Source: Candidatus Allochristensenella caecavium | GTDB taxonomy: Bacteria > Bacillota > Clostridia > Christensenellales > QAND01 | Direction of reading: 5' to 3' | DNA: 64,000 nt | NCBI GenBank assembly: GCA_904397865.1 | Contig: CAJFOS010000006.1 | Span: 44,455 to 108,454 of the forward strand | Shown: in pieces, positions 9,460-17,309 of the stretch | How positions within the stretch are numbered: position 1 is the stretch's first letter | How the letters are laid out: every line of letters begins with the position of its first letter | The notes under the pieces: generated by a model | The model's input: only the letters and a program-made list of their open reading frames with translations | Told to the model about the DNA's origin: nothing | Databases searched by the model: none | Made by a program: the position numbers and the translations under genes

Positions 9460-9963
9460 CTATACAATCTTTTTTTCATAACAAATAAACGGCATTCCCC
9501 AGGCCTCAATTTCACCGCGGGCGCTGTACCCACATCCTTCATAGACCCGCAAACTGGACAGGTTTTCCCCAAAAGCCTCTAGACGAATTGCCTCAAAACC
9601 ACGCTTGCGTGCCACTTCCTCCACAAATGCCATGGCACGCCGGCCAATCCCCCGCCCCTGTTGGTCCGGCCTGACGCAGAGCCGATGAATCACACAATAA
9701 CGGGCATGCGGCGCGGCCCATTCCACCTGTTCATATTGCGGAATCCCTTCTGTGGACAGGGCAAAACAAGCCACCACCTCCGCATCGCTCATCACCACAA
9801 ACAGCGCCTTTTGCGCAATATCCTGCTCAATTAACGCAAGCGTTGGATAATGTTCATCCCACTGCCCAAATCCCTGTTGGGCCATCTTTTTGCCCGCGTC
9901 CTGCATCATCTGATAAAGCATTTCCGCCTGGTTTGTGCACGCCAAGGCTACCTTCCATTCCAT
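9460..9963 (-). CDS. GNAT-family N-acetyltransferase
   Basis: Transfers an acetyl group from acetyl-CoA to an unknown amine. The 167 residues contain the acetyl-CoA-binding loop DQQGRGIGRRAM followed by a typical RVYEGCGYSARGE C-terminal strand-helix. The ATG follows GAAGGACG. It is read in the same direction as the ferredoxin gene, about 55 bases ahead of it, and the two might share a transcript. Substrate cannot be inferred. Confidence 0.85.
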   Translation of the reverse strand: MEWKVALACTNQAEMLYQMMQDAGKKMAQQGFGQWDEHYPTLALIEQDIAQKALFVVMSDAEVVACFALSTEGIPQYEQVEWAAPHARYCVIHRLCVRPDQQGRGIGRRAMAFVEEVARKRGFEAIRLEAFGENLSSLRVYEGCGYSARGEIEAWGMPFICYEKKIV

Positions 9964-10317
9964 GATTCATTCCGTCCTTCTGCGGCTGGTCCTGCATAGG
10001 CCAGCGCTTTTTCACATGTCTCTATGATGCATTGTAGCATAGAACGCTTTTCGTATGTTGCACTCATTTTTTGTCCGTGCCCCCCTTTCCCATCCTCCAT
10101 CCAACAAAAATGTTCCTCTGCGGTCACTTCCCCAATCTTTTCCTTCTTTTGCACAATTTTCCCAAGGCATCCCGAGGCTTTGCGAATTTTTAGGAAATAA
10201 ATAGGAATTTTTCAGAAGTACTTGCGCGGCCATTTTACATTATTATAATGTATTTCGATAATATCTTTTATAAATATGCTTAATTTTACTTTATTGTTAT
10301 TAAAGGAGGCGGGTTGT
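9964..10317. other. 354-base intergenic region with one promoter
   Basis: No supported gene. The only clear signal is on the plus strand near the right end: TTGCGC (10222-10227), 16 bases, TATAAT (10244-10249), inside an imperfect ACATTATTATAATGT palindrome that could bind a regulator. It would drive the first Spo0A-C-like gene. Confidence 0.5.
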
Positions 10318-10692
10318 ATGCAAGTCATTCCCACAGAATCTGCCAAGCAAACGATTGAGTCCCTTCTCATCGAACTGAACCTCTCTCCGCATTACAAGGG
10401 TTATCATTACTGCCTTTCCGCGCTCCTGCTTTGTCTGGAAGATATCCACTATCTATCCGGTCAAATCACCAGGACCCTTTATGCCGAAATCGGCATGCAG
10501 TATCACGTCAGCGCTGCGGCCGTGGAGGCGGGCATCCGACACGCTGTCGCTGCTATATGGACGGAAAGCAACACAGCCGCGCTGGACCGTGTTTTTGGCG
10601 AACGACCTTCTTTTCGCCCATCAAATGCGCTGTTTCTCGGTCTTTTAACAAATCGGCTGCACAAACTTTCCAGTCAACGCCGTCCAAAATGA
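10318..10692 (+). CDS. Stand-alone Spo0A C-terminal (DNA-binding) domain protein 1
   Basis: The 124 residues align along their whole length with the DNA-binding domain of the Spo0A at 51317-52090 and have no receiver domain. Shared landmarks are KGYHY, a following ED pair (LCLED against VMEDS), the LY segment and the recognition-helix core IRHAV with a Trp (Spo0A: AIRHAIEVAW), then RPSNALF against KPTNGEF. The Arg after VE in the Spo0A recognition helix is Ala here, so DNA specificity may have changed. The start at 10318 follows AAAGGAGG; an earlier in-frame ATG at 10276 has no site. Predicted phosphorylation-independent DNA-binding protein or Spo0A modulator (inference). Confidence 0.75.
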   Translation: MQVIPTESAKQTIESLLIELNLSPHYKGYHYCLSALLLCLEDIHYLSGQITRTLYAEIGMQYHVSAAAVEAGIRHAVAAIWTESNTAALDRVFGERPSFRPSNALFLGLLTNRLHKLSSQRRPK

Positions 10693-10800
10693 TGCCGTCT
10701 GTTTCTTTTTATACGTTCAATGGATGCGTATTTCCTTTACAGATTCGGCTTGGAATCTTTAACATAAAAGTAAGTTCTTCATATAGAAAGGAGCATTGGC

Positions 10801-11172
10801 ATGAATCAAATTTCCCCTTTGTACGACATTGAAGTTATTTTGACCAAAGTCCATATGCCTCGTTATTTGAAAGGATTTGATTACGCAGCGATGGCAATTC
10901 TATGTTGTCTGGAGGATTCCTCGCTCCTACACAGTATGAAAAAACATCTTTATCCCAAACTAAGTCAAATATTTGACGTCGGCGCAGATGGAATTGATTC
11001 CAGCATCCGCAATGCAATCCGGAAGACCGAATCCCAAATTGAAAAGAGAAACCTGCCGCCCAATGATGAAGCCCTTAAAATCTTGGAAGGACTAGAAGGA
11101 TTCACCAACAATTATTTCATCGCACATATCACCGCCTATCTCCGCACACAGGGAATGTCCCCAAAGGAATGA
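10801..11172 (+). CDS. Stand-alone Spo0A C-terminal-like domain protein 2
   Basis: A 123-residue relative of the previous gene and of the Spo0A effector domain. It keeps KGFDY (Spo0A KGYHF), CLEDSSLLHSM (VMEDSTMINRI), LYPKLSQIF (LYPKVAEHF) and IRNAI (IRHAI). The recognition-helix VER of Spo0A is replaced by IDS, and the Trp is lost, so it may bind different DNA or none. It has no receiver domain. ATG follows AAAGGAG. It lies 108 bases after its paralogue and is followed by a strong terminator, so both may be co-transcribed. Role unknown. Confidence 0.68.
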   Translation: MNQISPLYDIEVILTKVHMPRYLKGFDYAAMAILCCLEDSSLLHSMKKHLYPKLSQIFDVGADGIDSSIRNAIRKTESQIEKRNLPPNDEALKILEGLEGFTNNYFIAHITAYLRTQGMSPKE

Positions 11173-11187
11173 GGAACGGCTTTCTAC

Positions 11188-11227
11188 AAAATGGAGCTCT
11201 TAAAAGAGCTCCATTTTGTGTTGTTTT
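11188..11227 (+). terminator. Intrinsic terminator after the Spo0A-C-like pair
   Basis: AAAATGGAGCTCTT pairs with AAGAGCTCCATTTT and is followed by a T-rich tail. Confidence 0.8.
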
Positions 11228-11307
11228 ATTGACCAACCTGAACTCTCCCGTTTACCTGCAGCGTCAACCGGCGCACACTGTAGTTATTTTGCATTCTAAC
11301 CCTACGG

Positions 11308-11544
11308 AGCACTCTATTATTCTGGCTGAATATGAAATTTTACCGGATAGGAACGCCGACCATTGTATCGATACAGGGTTCACTCATGCAGGCCGCTTTT
11401 ACTTGGGTAATCCGAATAAAGTCGATAAATATGTCGGCCTCCGTCTATGGCGCACTTTTCATCTACTTGTCATTCTGGTGCACCATTGGAACAAGCAATT
11501 GGTCTCTTGCTTTTTCAATTTCAAGCTTTTATACTCATAGTTAG
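11308..11544 (+). pseudogene. Decayed C-terminal remnant of a YihY/BrkB-like membrane protein
   Basis: One frame reads LLFWLNMKFYRI, then IQGSLMQAAFTW, SINMSASVYGAL and NWSLAFSISSFYTHS. These follow in order the last blocks of YihY/BrkB-family proteins (a hydrophobic stretch ending in a PN turn, a GxLfQ helix, the YNAIYGS block and a W-rich final helix). There is no start codon with a ribosome site, and the block after VYGAL fits better after a shift of frame. I read it as a degraded gene end; the match is from memory of the family and could be coincidental. The rest of 11228-11655 shows nothing coding. Confidence 0.35.
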
Positions 11545-11655
11545 CAACCGCTAATTATACTCGGGCATAAATTATATTCTCGTCTGCTGACAAACGCGGA
11601 AGAAAAAACGTGCGGCAGGGAAGACTATGCTTTATCTAAAAAAGGAGTGTTGAAT

Positions 11656-12858
11656 ATGTACTGTACACGCAATATTTCTGAATCCGTCATATGGGTAGGC
11701 GGATGCGACCGCCGGCTGGCTTTATTTGAAAACCTCTTTCCCGTACCGCGCGGCGTAGCTTATAATTCCTACCTAATTCTGGATGAAAAGACGGCGTTGA
11801 TTGATACGGTGGACTCTTCTATCTCCCGCCAGTTTTTAGAAAATGTTTTGTACTCGTTGGGCGGGCGTACACTCGATTATCTGGTTATCAACCACATGGA
11901 ACCGGACCATTGCGCCAACATTGAAGAACTGTTGCATCGCTTCCCCGCATTAAAAATAGTAGGCAATGCGAAAACGCATACATTCATCCGCCAATTTTAT
12001 GATACGGATATTCAAGGCCGTACCATCACCGTGCAGGACAACGATACGCTTTGCCTTGGACAGCATACGCTGCAGTTCTGTTTCACACCCATGGTCCATT
12101 GGCCGGAGGTCATGATGACATATGAACAAAAGGAGCGTATCCTATTCTCTGCGGATGCCTTTGGTAGTTTTGGGGCGTTGAACGGCAACATCTTCAACGA
12201 TGAAGTGGATTTTGACCGCGACTGGCTGGCGGACGCCCGGCGATATTATGGAAACATTGTGGGCAAATATGGCCCGCAGGTACAAACAGCGTTGAAAAAA
12301 GCGGCGGAAAAAGAGATTCAAACCATCTGTCCGCTGCATGGCCCTATCTGGCGCAGCAATCTGGGATATTTGCTGGAAAAATACAACCGCTGGAGTCTGT
12401 ATGAGCCGGAAGAGCATACCGTCACATTTCTATACGGCTCCATGTATGGGGATACGGAAAATGCCGTAAACATCTTGGCTACGGAAATGGCGAAAGCAGG
12501 TATCAAAAACATTGTAGCCCATGATATGTCCAGTACACATGTATCCACATTGATTGGCGAGGTGTTTCGTTGCAGCCATCTGGTGCTGGCCTCTCCTACC
12601 TATAACAATGGTATTTATCCTGCTATGCTTAATTTCCTACATGATATGAAAGCACTGAATCTGCAAAACCGCACCATCGGGCTGGTTCAAAATGGTTCCT
12701 GGGCGCCTTCCAGCGCTAAGCAGATGCGTGCATTGCTGGATGAAATGAAAAACATGCAAATACTTGAACCCGTGGTGACGATTCAATCCTCTTTGAAAGA
12801 ATCTTCGTTGGAACAACTGTTTTCCTTAAAAGATAGCCTGCTTGCTTCGCTGCAATAG
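11656..12858 (+). CDS. Flavodiiron protein (A-type flavoprotein)
   Basis: Reduces oxygen to water, or NO to nitrous oxide, to protect an anaerobe. Residues 1-250 form a metallo-beta-lactamase-like diiron domain with all expected ligands: HMEPDH, the His in VHWPE, Asp in SADAFG and His in PLHGP. Residues 255-400 are a flavodoxin domain (GSMYGDTENAV, then SPTYNNGIYP) for FMN. AAAGGAG lies 8 bases before the ATG at 11656. It is monocistronic with a terminator. No rubredoxin gene is nearby; the window's ferredoxin at 9214 is one possible donor. Confidence 0.93.
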   Translation: MYCTRNISESVIWVGGCDRRLALFENLFPVPRGVAYNSYLILDEKTALIDTVDSSISRQFLENVLYSLGGRTLDYLVINHMEPDHCANIEELLHRFPALKIVGNAKTHTFIRQFYDTDIQGRTITVQDNDTLCLGQHTLQFCFTPMVHWPEVMMTYEQKERILFSADAFGSFGALNGNIFNDEVDFDRDWLADARRYYGNIVGKYGPQVQTALKKAAEKEIQTICPLHGPIWRSNLGYLLEKYNRWSLYEPEEHTVTFLYGSMYGDTENAVNILATEMAKAGIKNIVAHDMSSTHVSTLIGEVFRCSHLVLASPTYNNGIYPAMLNFLHDMKALNLQNRTIGLVQNGSWAPSSAKQMRALLDEMKNMQILEPVVTIQSSLKESSLEQLFSLKDSLLASLQ

Positions 12859-12903
12859 ACCCAAATGGTGCAGCCGTAATATTATTTTAACAGCCCCATA
12901 ATA

Positions 12904-12935
12904 AAGGGAGCCTATCTGGGCTCCCTTCTCTTTTA
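12904..12935 (+). terminator. Intrinsic terminator after the flavodiiron gene
   Basis: AAGGGAGCC and GGCTCCCTT arms are followed by CTCTTTT. Confidence 0.75.
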
Positions 12936-13532
12936 CTCATCAGGGATGCACCGCATCTGCGCATCCTTGGCTAAAAAAAACACTTCGTGTAAACAGGCCT
13001 ACCATTCACAGCATCTAAACGACACCTTCACCTCGTTGTTTGTGCATTGCTAACAATCAAACAGTTTCATATGCGATTCTGTAATAAATACATTCGCTAC
13101 AGCGTTATCTTTTCCCTGTTTTTCAATTGCTTAGCAGCTCTCCAATCGTTATATAAATATACAGGTTTGCAAATGAATTCACAGCATATACCGGTACGTA
13201 ATTCCCCATATTTTTGCACATCTATTACAAACGCCTCTTACAGCTTCATCAATACCCGTATCCCTTTTTAAAAAACTTTTTAAAGACCCTCTCACACAAT
13301 TCCCTATATCGGATACATAGTCACATTCTTCAAACCCCATTTCACTATCCCTTTTGTCTGACATTATACTTCGGCATATTAGAAAGAAATATTTTTGTTT
13401 CCAGCAAACACATCCCGTTCTTTGCCAGTAGATGACCCGGTTGCCCAGTTCAACCAAAATGTCACTTTGCTACTCAAATGAGTTCGGATATCTTTGTCTC
13501 TTTCAATGGTCACACAACTAGTTTGCAGAACA
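12936..13532. other. AT-rich intergenic stretch of about 600 bases
   Basis: Composition is more AT-rich than the flanks and I see no convincing gene, repeat or family match apart from one weak small reading frame on the minus strand (13179-13340). It lies inside the accessory block between spoIIE and the tRNA genes. Confidence 0.4.
13179..13340 (-). CDS. Possible small cysteine-containing protein
   Basis: A 53-residue frame beginning MGFEECDYV, with four cysteines, has AAAGGG about 8 bases before its ATG and a TATAAT-like box a little further upstream. I recognise no family. The length is within what chance allows in AT-rich DNA, so this is a weak call. Confidence 0.22.
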   Translation of the reverse strand: MGFEECDYVSDIGNCVRGSLKSFLKRDTGIDEAVRGVCNRCAKIWGITYRYML

Positions 13533-13562
13533 CAAAAAAAGAGCCCGAAAAACAGGCCCTTT
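13533..13562 (-). terminator. Intrinsic terminator of the tRNA-fMet/tRNA-Met unit
   Basis: On the minus strand AAAAGGGCCTG pairs (with two G-U pairs) with CGGGCTCTTTT around a T5 loop and ends in seven T. Confidence 0.75.
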
Positions 13563-13639
13563 TGGTAGCGGTAACTGGATTTGAACCAGTGACACTCCGG
13601 GTATGAACCGAATGCTCTAGCCAGCTGAGCTATACCGCC
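13563..13639 (-). tRNA. tRNA-Met (CAT), elongator
   Basis: A complete 77-base cloverleaf with encoded CCA. The anticodon loop TTCATAC sits on a TTCGG/CCGGA stem, the T-arm is ACTGG/CCAGT and the acceptor is GGCGGTA/TACCGCT with a G-U first pair. A paired first position and no run of three G-C pairs in the anticodon stem mark it as elongator. Confidence 0.93.
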
Positions 13640-13674
13640 ATAAAAAACGGCTACCGAAGCAACCGTCTTAAACA

Positions 13675-13752
<78 letters not shown>

Positions 13753-13764
13753 ACGACTTTTTTA

Positions 13765-13793
13765 ATTATATCTGTATGCCATACGCTTGTCAA
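13765..13793 (-). promoter_or_regulatory. Perfect-consensus promoter of the tRNA unit
   Basis: TTGACA (13788-13793), 17 bases and TATAAT (13765-13770) on the minus strand. It sits between the end of the ppx gene and tRNA-fMet. Confidence 0.85.
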
Positions 13794-13796
13794 CCC

Positions 13797-14699
13797 TCAA
13801 ATTCCAAGCTTATACGCCAGATAGCCATCCAATCCATCTTTATCGCTGGCGACCAACGCATCGGCGCCTGTATGCTGCAATATGGCTACGGCAATGGCAC
13901 AACCAGGCACAATGACATCGGCCCGTTGGGGTTCCATGCCGGGCAGGCACCGACGTTGTTCGAGCGGCAGATGGAGCAAATGCTCCAAAAGCGCTTCTAG
14001 CCTGTCCTTATGCATGACAAATCCCTGTACGCGTCCTGCGTCATAAGCGGGCAATCCCAGCGATAGCATCGCCAGCTGGGTGGCTGTCCCGCCAACACCA
14101 ATCACCCGCTCCACCTTATGGTTCCCCAATACCTGTTTGCACAATCCCTCTGCGTGCATCTGTGTTTCCTGCCGTAGACGTTCTTGCTGGGCAGGGATGA
14201 TTGGGTTGGTGTCAATCAGCCGTTCCAACAACGTCACACAGCCCATGGGAATGGAACGTGTATACAGTTTTTCTTCCCGCCAACAGGTCAGTTCCGTCGA
14301 ACCGCCGCCGATATCCAGCACCACTCCGCCTTTACACGAAGCCCCATGATAGGCCAGATACGCTTCCAATTCGCCGCCGATGATTTCCGTCTGCAAGCCG
14401 GAAATCTCGGCCAATTGCTCCAAAAGCGCCGCACCGTTGGCTGCTTCGCGCGCCGCACTGGTCGCATAACAGAATACGGGTGGCTGCGCGCCACTTTGTT
14501 GTGCCAGACGAACAAACTCCCGAACTGCTTGTACAGTACGTGTCAGCGCTTGGGGCTGCAACATTCCTGTAGATGCCAAGCCTTCGCCAAGGCGCGTAAT
14601 ATGCAGATATTTTTTTGTAGCGCATAACGTTTTGTGTTCTACATCGGCAAGCAATAACCGAACGGAATGTGTTCCAATATCAATCGCAGCTCTTTGCAT
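13797..14699 (-). CDS. Ppx/GppA-family phosphatase
   Basis: Exopolyphosphatase or pppGpp phosphohydrolase of the ASKHA fold. The 300 residues cover only the two actin-like domains. Visible motifs are IDIGTHSVRLLL at the N-terminus, ATSAAREA, VVLDIGGGSTEL and IGVGGTATQLA. The short form lacks the C-terminal HD domain of E. coli Ppx, so polyphosphate or pppGpp specificity cannot be told. ATG follows GGAGGAGC. It lies between yabR and the tRNA genes and is read in the same direction. Confidence 0.9.
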   Translation of the reverse strand: MQRAAIDIGTHSVRLLLADVEHKTLCATKKYLHITRLGEGLASTGMLQPQALTRTVQAVREFVRLAQQSGAQPPVFCYATSAAREAANGAALLEQLAEISGLQTEIIGGELEAYLAYHGASCKGGVVLDIGGGSTELTCWREEKLYTRSIPMGCVTLLERLIDTNPIIPAQQERLRQETQMHAEGLCKQVLGNHKVERVIGVGGTATQLAMLSLGLPAYDAGRVQGFVMHKDRLEALLEHLLHLPLEQRRCLPGMEPQRADVIVPGCAIAVAILQHTGADALVASDKDGLDGYLAYKLGI

Positions 14700-14719
14700 G
14701 CTGCTCCTCCTTGCATAGG

Positions 14720-14747
14720 AAAAAGCCGCTGGTCAGCGGCTCTTTTC
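14720..14747 (-). terminator. Intrinsic terminator after yabR
   Basis: Minus-strand AGAGCCGCTG/CAGCGGCTTTTT hairpin between the S1-domain gene and the ppx gene. Confidence 0.75.
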
Positions 14748-14748
14748 T

Positions 14749-15111
14749 TTACCTACCGCGGCCTCCGCCGCATTTTTTGCGAATGCTCCGTTTTAAATCC
14801 AGCTGGCGTTCTTCCGATTGTTTGATAAACTTTGCCAGCGTTTCATCAAAATCCTGCTGTGAGACTACCCGTTCTTCCGGCGCGAGTGCCTGCTTGATAG
14901 ACAAGCGAAGCCGCCCATTTTCATCTGCACCCAAAACCTTGATTTGCACCTGGTCGCCAACGGCCAGATACTCATTGACGTCTTTGACAAACCCACGAGC
15001 TACTTCGCTGATATGGACCAGCCCTTTTCGTCCGTCCGCCAGCTTGACAAAAGCGCCAAAATTGGTGATTCCTTCAACCACCCCTTCTATGATTTCACCT
15101 TGTTCCCCCAT
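14749..15111 (-). CDS. yabR: S1 RNA-binding domain protein, YabR type
   Basis: 120 residues: an S1 OB-fold (about residues 4-72, with GVVEGITNFGAFVKL and GLVHISE) followed by a charged tail ending in a Gly/Arg-rich CGGGRGR. Probably binds RNA or ribosomes; exact role unknown even in Bacillus. It is the last gene of the yabP-yabQ-divIC-yabR unit, whose order matches Bacillus, and is closed by a terminator. AAGGAGA is about 13 bases before the ATG, a little further than usual. Confidence 0.88.
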   Translation of the reverse strand: MGEQGEIIEGVVEGITNFGAFVKLADGRKGLVHISEVARGFVKDVNEYLAVGDQVQIKVLGADENGRLRLSIKQALAPEERVVSQQDFDETLAKFIKQSEERQLDLKRSIRKKCGGGRGR

Positions 15112-15134
15112 CAGTCTATTGGTTCTCCTTATTC

Positions 15135-15437
15135 TCAGTTTGTTTCTTTTTTGAACACGTACCGGGTTTCGCCCTGTTTAACCCAACCAAGTTTTTCCCG
15201 CGCTACGGATTCAATATATGCATCTGTCTTGGCCGTTTCCAGCATATGCTGCAGCTTGTCCTTTTCCACGGCCGCGTCCTCGGTCTGTTGCTGCAGCTCC
15301 TTCTGTTCGGCCTTCAAACGGTTCAACTCCTGTTGCTGGATAAAGAATGTTATACCAACGTACAGCAAAAGCGCGCAGAAGGTGACGATAAAAAAGCGTT
15401 TGGTCATTCGCCGCCGCACTTTTGGTTTTTGCTGCAC
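15135..15437 (-). CDS. divIC: Septum formation initiator DivIC/FtsB family
   Basis: A bitopic division protein of about 100 residues: basic N-terminus, one membrane segment (FFIVTFCALLLYVGITFFI), then a coiled coil (QQQELNRLKAEQKELQQQ) and the conserved YIESVAREKLGWVKQGE end. It would form the DivIB-FtsL-DivIC type complex at the septum. An ATG at 15452 overlaps the ribosome site itself; GGAGG lies 8 bases before a GTG at 15437, which I take as the start. Confidence 0.9.
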   Translation of the reverse strand: MQQKPKVRRRMTKRFFIVTFCALLLYVGITFFIQQQELNRLKAEQKELQQQTEDAAVEKDKLQHMLETAKTDAYIESVAREKLGWVKQGETRYVFKKETN

Positions 15438-15470
15438 GTTTTTCGCCTCCATTCTTTTGTTGTCTATAGC

Positions 15471-15848
15471 TTACCCGTTTTCGTCCTGATTTTCAAGCTT
15501 GCTGCGCAGATGCTCGCCTACCCGGCGAGCCAAGCGTATCAGCGCCTGTACAGCCCTGCGGATACCCTGCGCCAGCCATTGCCCCACACTTTGCCAAACA
15601 ATCCCAAAGCCCAGTACATAAGCAATTGCTGCAAAGATGCGCAATTCGCCCTGCAGCCATACCCACAGGCAAGCCGCGAACGTCAACCCTGCCAACAGCA
15701 CAAACAACACATCTGAACACCAGCGCAGCCACTTCGGATTGCCCACCCCATGCCGCACGCCTGCCAATACGCTGTACGCCAAGCCGGCACATCCTCCGCA
15801 AAGCGCAAAGGCTACAAATGCGCTGGGCTGAATCATCATGCTAGCCAT
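15471..15848 (-). CDS. yabQ: Spore cortex biosynthesis protein YabQ
   Basis: Integral membrane protein of 125 residues with four hydrophobic segments, required in Bacillus for spore cortex formation in the mother cell. Identification rests on length, topology and place directly after yabP and before divIC. The ATG is adjacent to the yabP stop (TAAATG), so the two are translationally coupled. Expected regulation by sigma-E is from Bacillus and was not seen here as a promoter. Confidence 0.85.
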   Translation of the reverse strand: MASMMIQPSAFVAFALCGGCAGLAYSVLAGVRHGVGNPKWLRWCSDVLFVLLAGLTFAACLWVWLQGELRIFAAIAYVLGFGIVWQSVGQWLAQGIRRAVQALIRLARRVGEHLRSKLENQDENG

Positions 15849-16142
15849 TTATCGGTTCCAAAGGCGCGATAAAAAGCCGCCCTGCGCTTCGTCCTCATCC
15901 GTATAGACGGCGCCAAAAATCGTACCTGAAACGATGAGCTGTCCCTCTTCCAGGTTCAATTTATCGATATGCAAACCTTCGCCTTCAATGGTCAGCGTTC
16001 CCAGCTCGGTGAACAATACGATTTGCTGTTCATGAAAACAATCCAATTCTTCCACGCCATAGACGGTTACCCGCTGCCGGCCTTCAATGACAAGCGAATG
16101 CGGCCGCAAGGCTCGCCGGCCTGTATCAAGTTCCTTATTCAC
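15849..16142 (-). CDS. yabP: Sporulation protein YabP
   Basis: 97-residue YabP/YqfC-family protein, needed for spore coat and cortex assembly in Bacillus. The family pattern is clear: HSLVIEGRQRVTVYGVEEL, then FTELGTLTIEGEGLHI, LNLEEGQLIVSGTI and a final Tyr-containing strand. It starts at GTG (16142) preceded by AAGGGGGAA. First gene of the four-gene unit. Confidence 0.92.
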   Translation of the reverse strand: MNKELDTGRRALRPHSLVIEGRQRVTVYGVEELDCFHEQQIVLFTELGTLTIEGEGLHIDKLNLEEGQLIVSGTIFGAVYTDEDEAQGGFLSRLWNR

Positions 16143-16200
16143 CCGTTGTTCCCCCTTTCCCTGTATGAAAGGGTATGCGGAAAATGACGGGTATATGCGT

Positions 16201-17299
16201 TTAGGAATGAATCAGATATTCTGTAATAAACAGTTCCAAGTCCCCATCCATTACAGCCTGAATATTGCCGGTTTCCGCATTGGTACGGTGGTCCTTGACC
16301 ATGGTATAGGGATGAAATACATAAGAGCGAATCTGGCTACCCCATTCAATCTTTTTCATTTCGCCCTTGATTTCTGCGTTTTTCTCCGCAATTTCACGTT
16401 CTTTCAATTCGATGAGCTTGCTGCGCAGCATACGCATTGCCATTTCGCGGTTTTGTATCTGACTACGCTCATTCTGGCATTGAACGACGATGCCGGTCGG
16501 CAGATGCGTGATGCGAATGGCAGATTCCGTCTTATTAACGTGCTGACCGCCTGCGCCGCTGGAACGATAGGTATCGACGCGCAAATCCTCCGAGCGAATT
16601 TCCACTTCTGTCGCATCATCCACTTCCGGCATAACGTCCAACGAGGCAAAGGAAGTATGACGGCGGCCCGAAGCATCGAACGGCGAAATCCGCACCAGCC
16701 GATGCACGCCTTTTTCCGCCTTCAGATAGCCATATGCGTCATCGCCCACCACTTCAAACGAAACGCTTTTGATACCGGCTTCATCACCTTCGAGCAAATC
16801 CAGCACCTTGACCGTATATCCTTTTTTTTCACAATAGCGCGTGTACATGCGGTATAGCATGGATACCCAGTCCTGTGCTTCCGTACCGCCTGCGCCTGCA
16901 TGCAGGGACAAAATGGCATTGTTGTGGTCGTATTCGCCTTTGAGCAACGTGGACAAGCGAAGTTCTTCCACACGCTTTTCCAACGCATTGGTTTCCGCTA
17001 CCAAATCCGCTGCAACGGCTTCATCCGGTTCATCCAGCGTCATTTCACATAATTCCAGCGTATCCGATACCCCTGTACATAGCTGCTGATAATGCTCAAT
17101 CCGGTCTTCCAGCCGCTTGATTTGCTGATTTACCTTCTGCGCTGATTCCGGGTCATCCCAAAATCCCGGCGCTTCCATCTGTGTATGAAGTTCCTTCAAC
17201 TGCGCCTGCATCGCCGGCACGTCAAAGGGACTCACCTGCCTTTTTTAAGACGTCCATCATCGCCTGCAGGCGCGTAATGGCCTCTTCAATGATTACCAT
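16201..17299 (-). CDS. prfB: Peptide chain release factor 2, with programmed +1 frameshift
   Basis: RF2 ends translation at UGA and UAA. The gene starts at ATG 17299 (GGAGGAACACA before it), encodes 25 residues (MVIIEEAITRLQAMM...), and meets an in-frame TGA at 17222-17224 in the classical slip site CTT TGA C, with an upstream AGGTGAG that can act as the internal Shine-Dalgarno element. After a +1 shift it continues as DVPAMQAQL to a total of about 365 residues. The stop-codon-reading SPF motif is not obvious to me, but the GGQ loop is present as GAGGQHVNK. It starts 10 bases after secA, as in many Firmicutes. Confidence 0.95.
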
Positions 17300-17309
17300 T
17301 GTGTTCCTC

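Noticed and set aside
11169..11540. A 123-residue plus-strand reading frame
   Set aside because: It starts inside the second Spo0A-C-like gene and reads through a strong terminator hairpin; no ribosome site and no family match.
13047..13271. A 74-residue plus-strand frame in the AT-rich gap
   Set aside because: Mostly hydrophobic and aromatic residues typical of AT-rich noncoding DNA, without a ribosome site or family match.
16201..17235. RF2 as a shorter protein starting at the downstream frame only
   Set aside because: The CTTTGAC slip site and a 25-codon leader with a good ribosome site show that the gene begins at 17299 in another frame.
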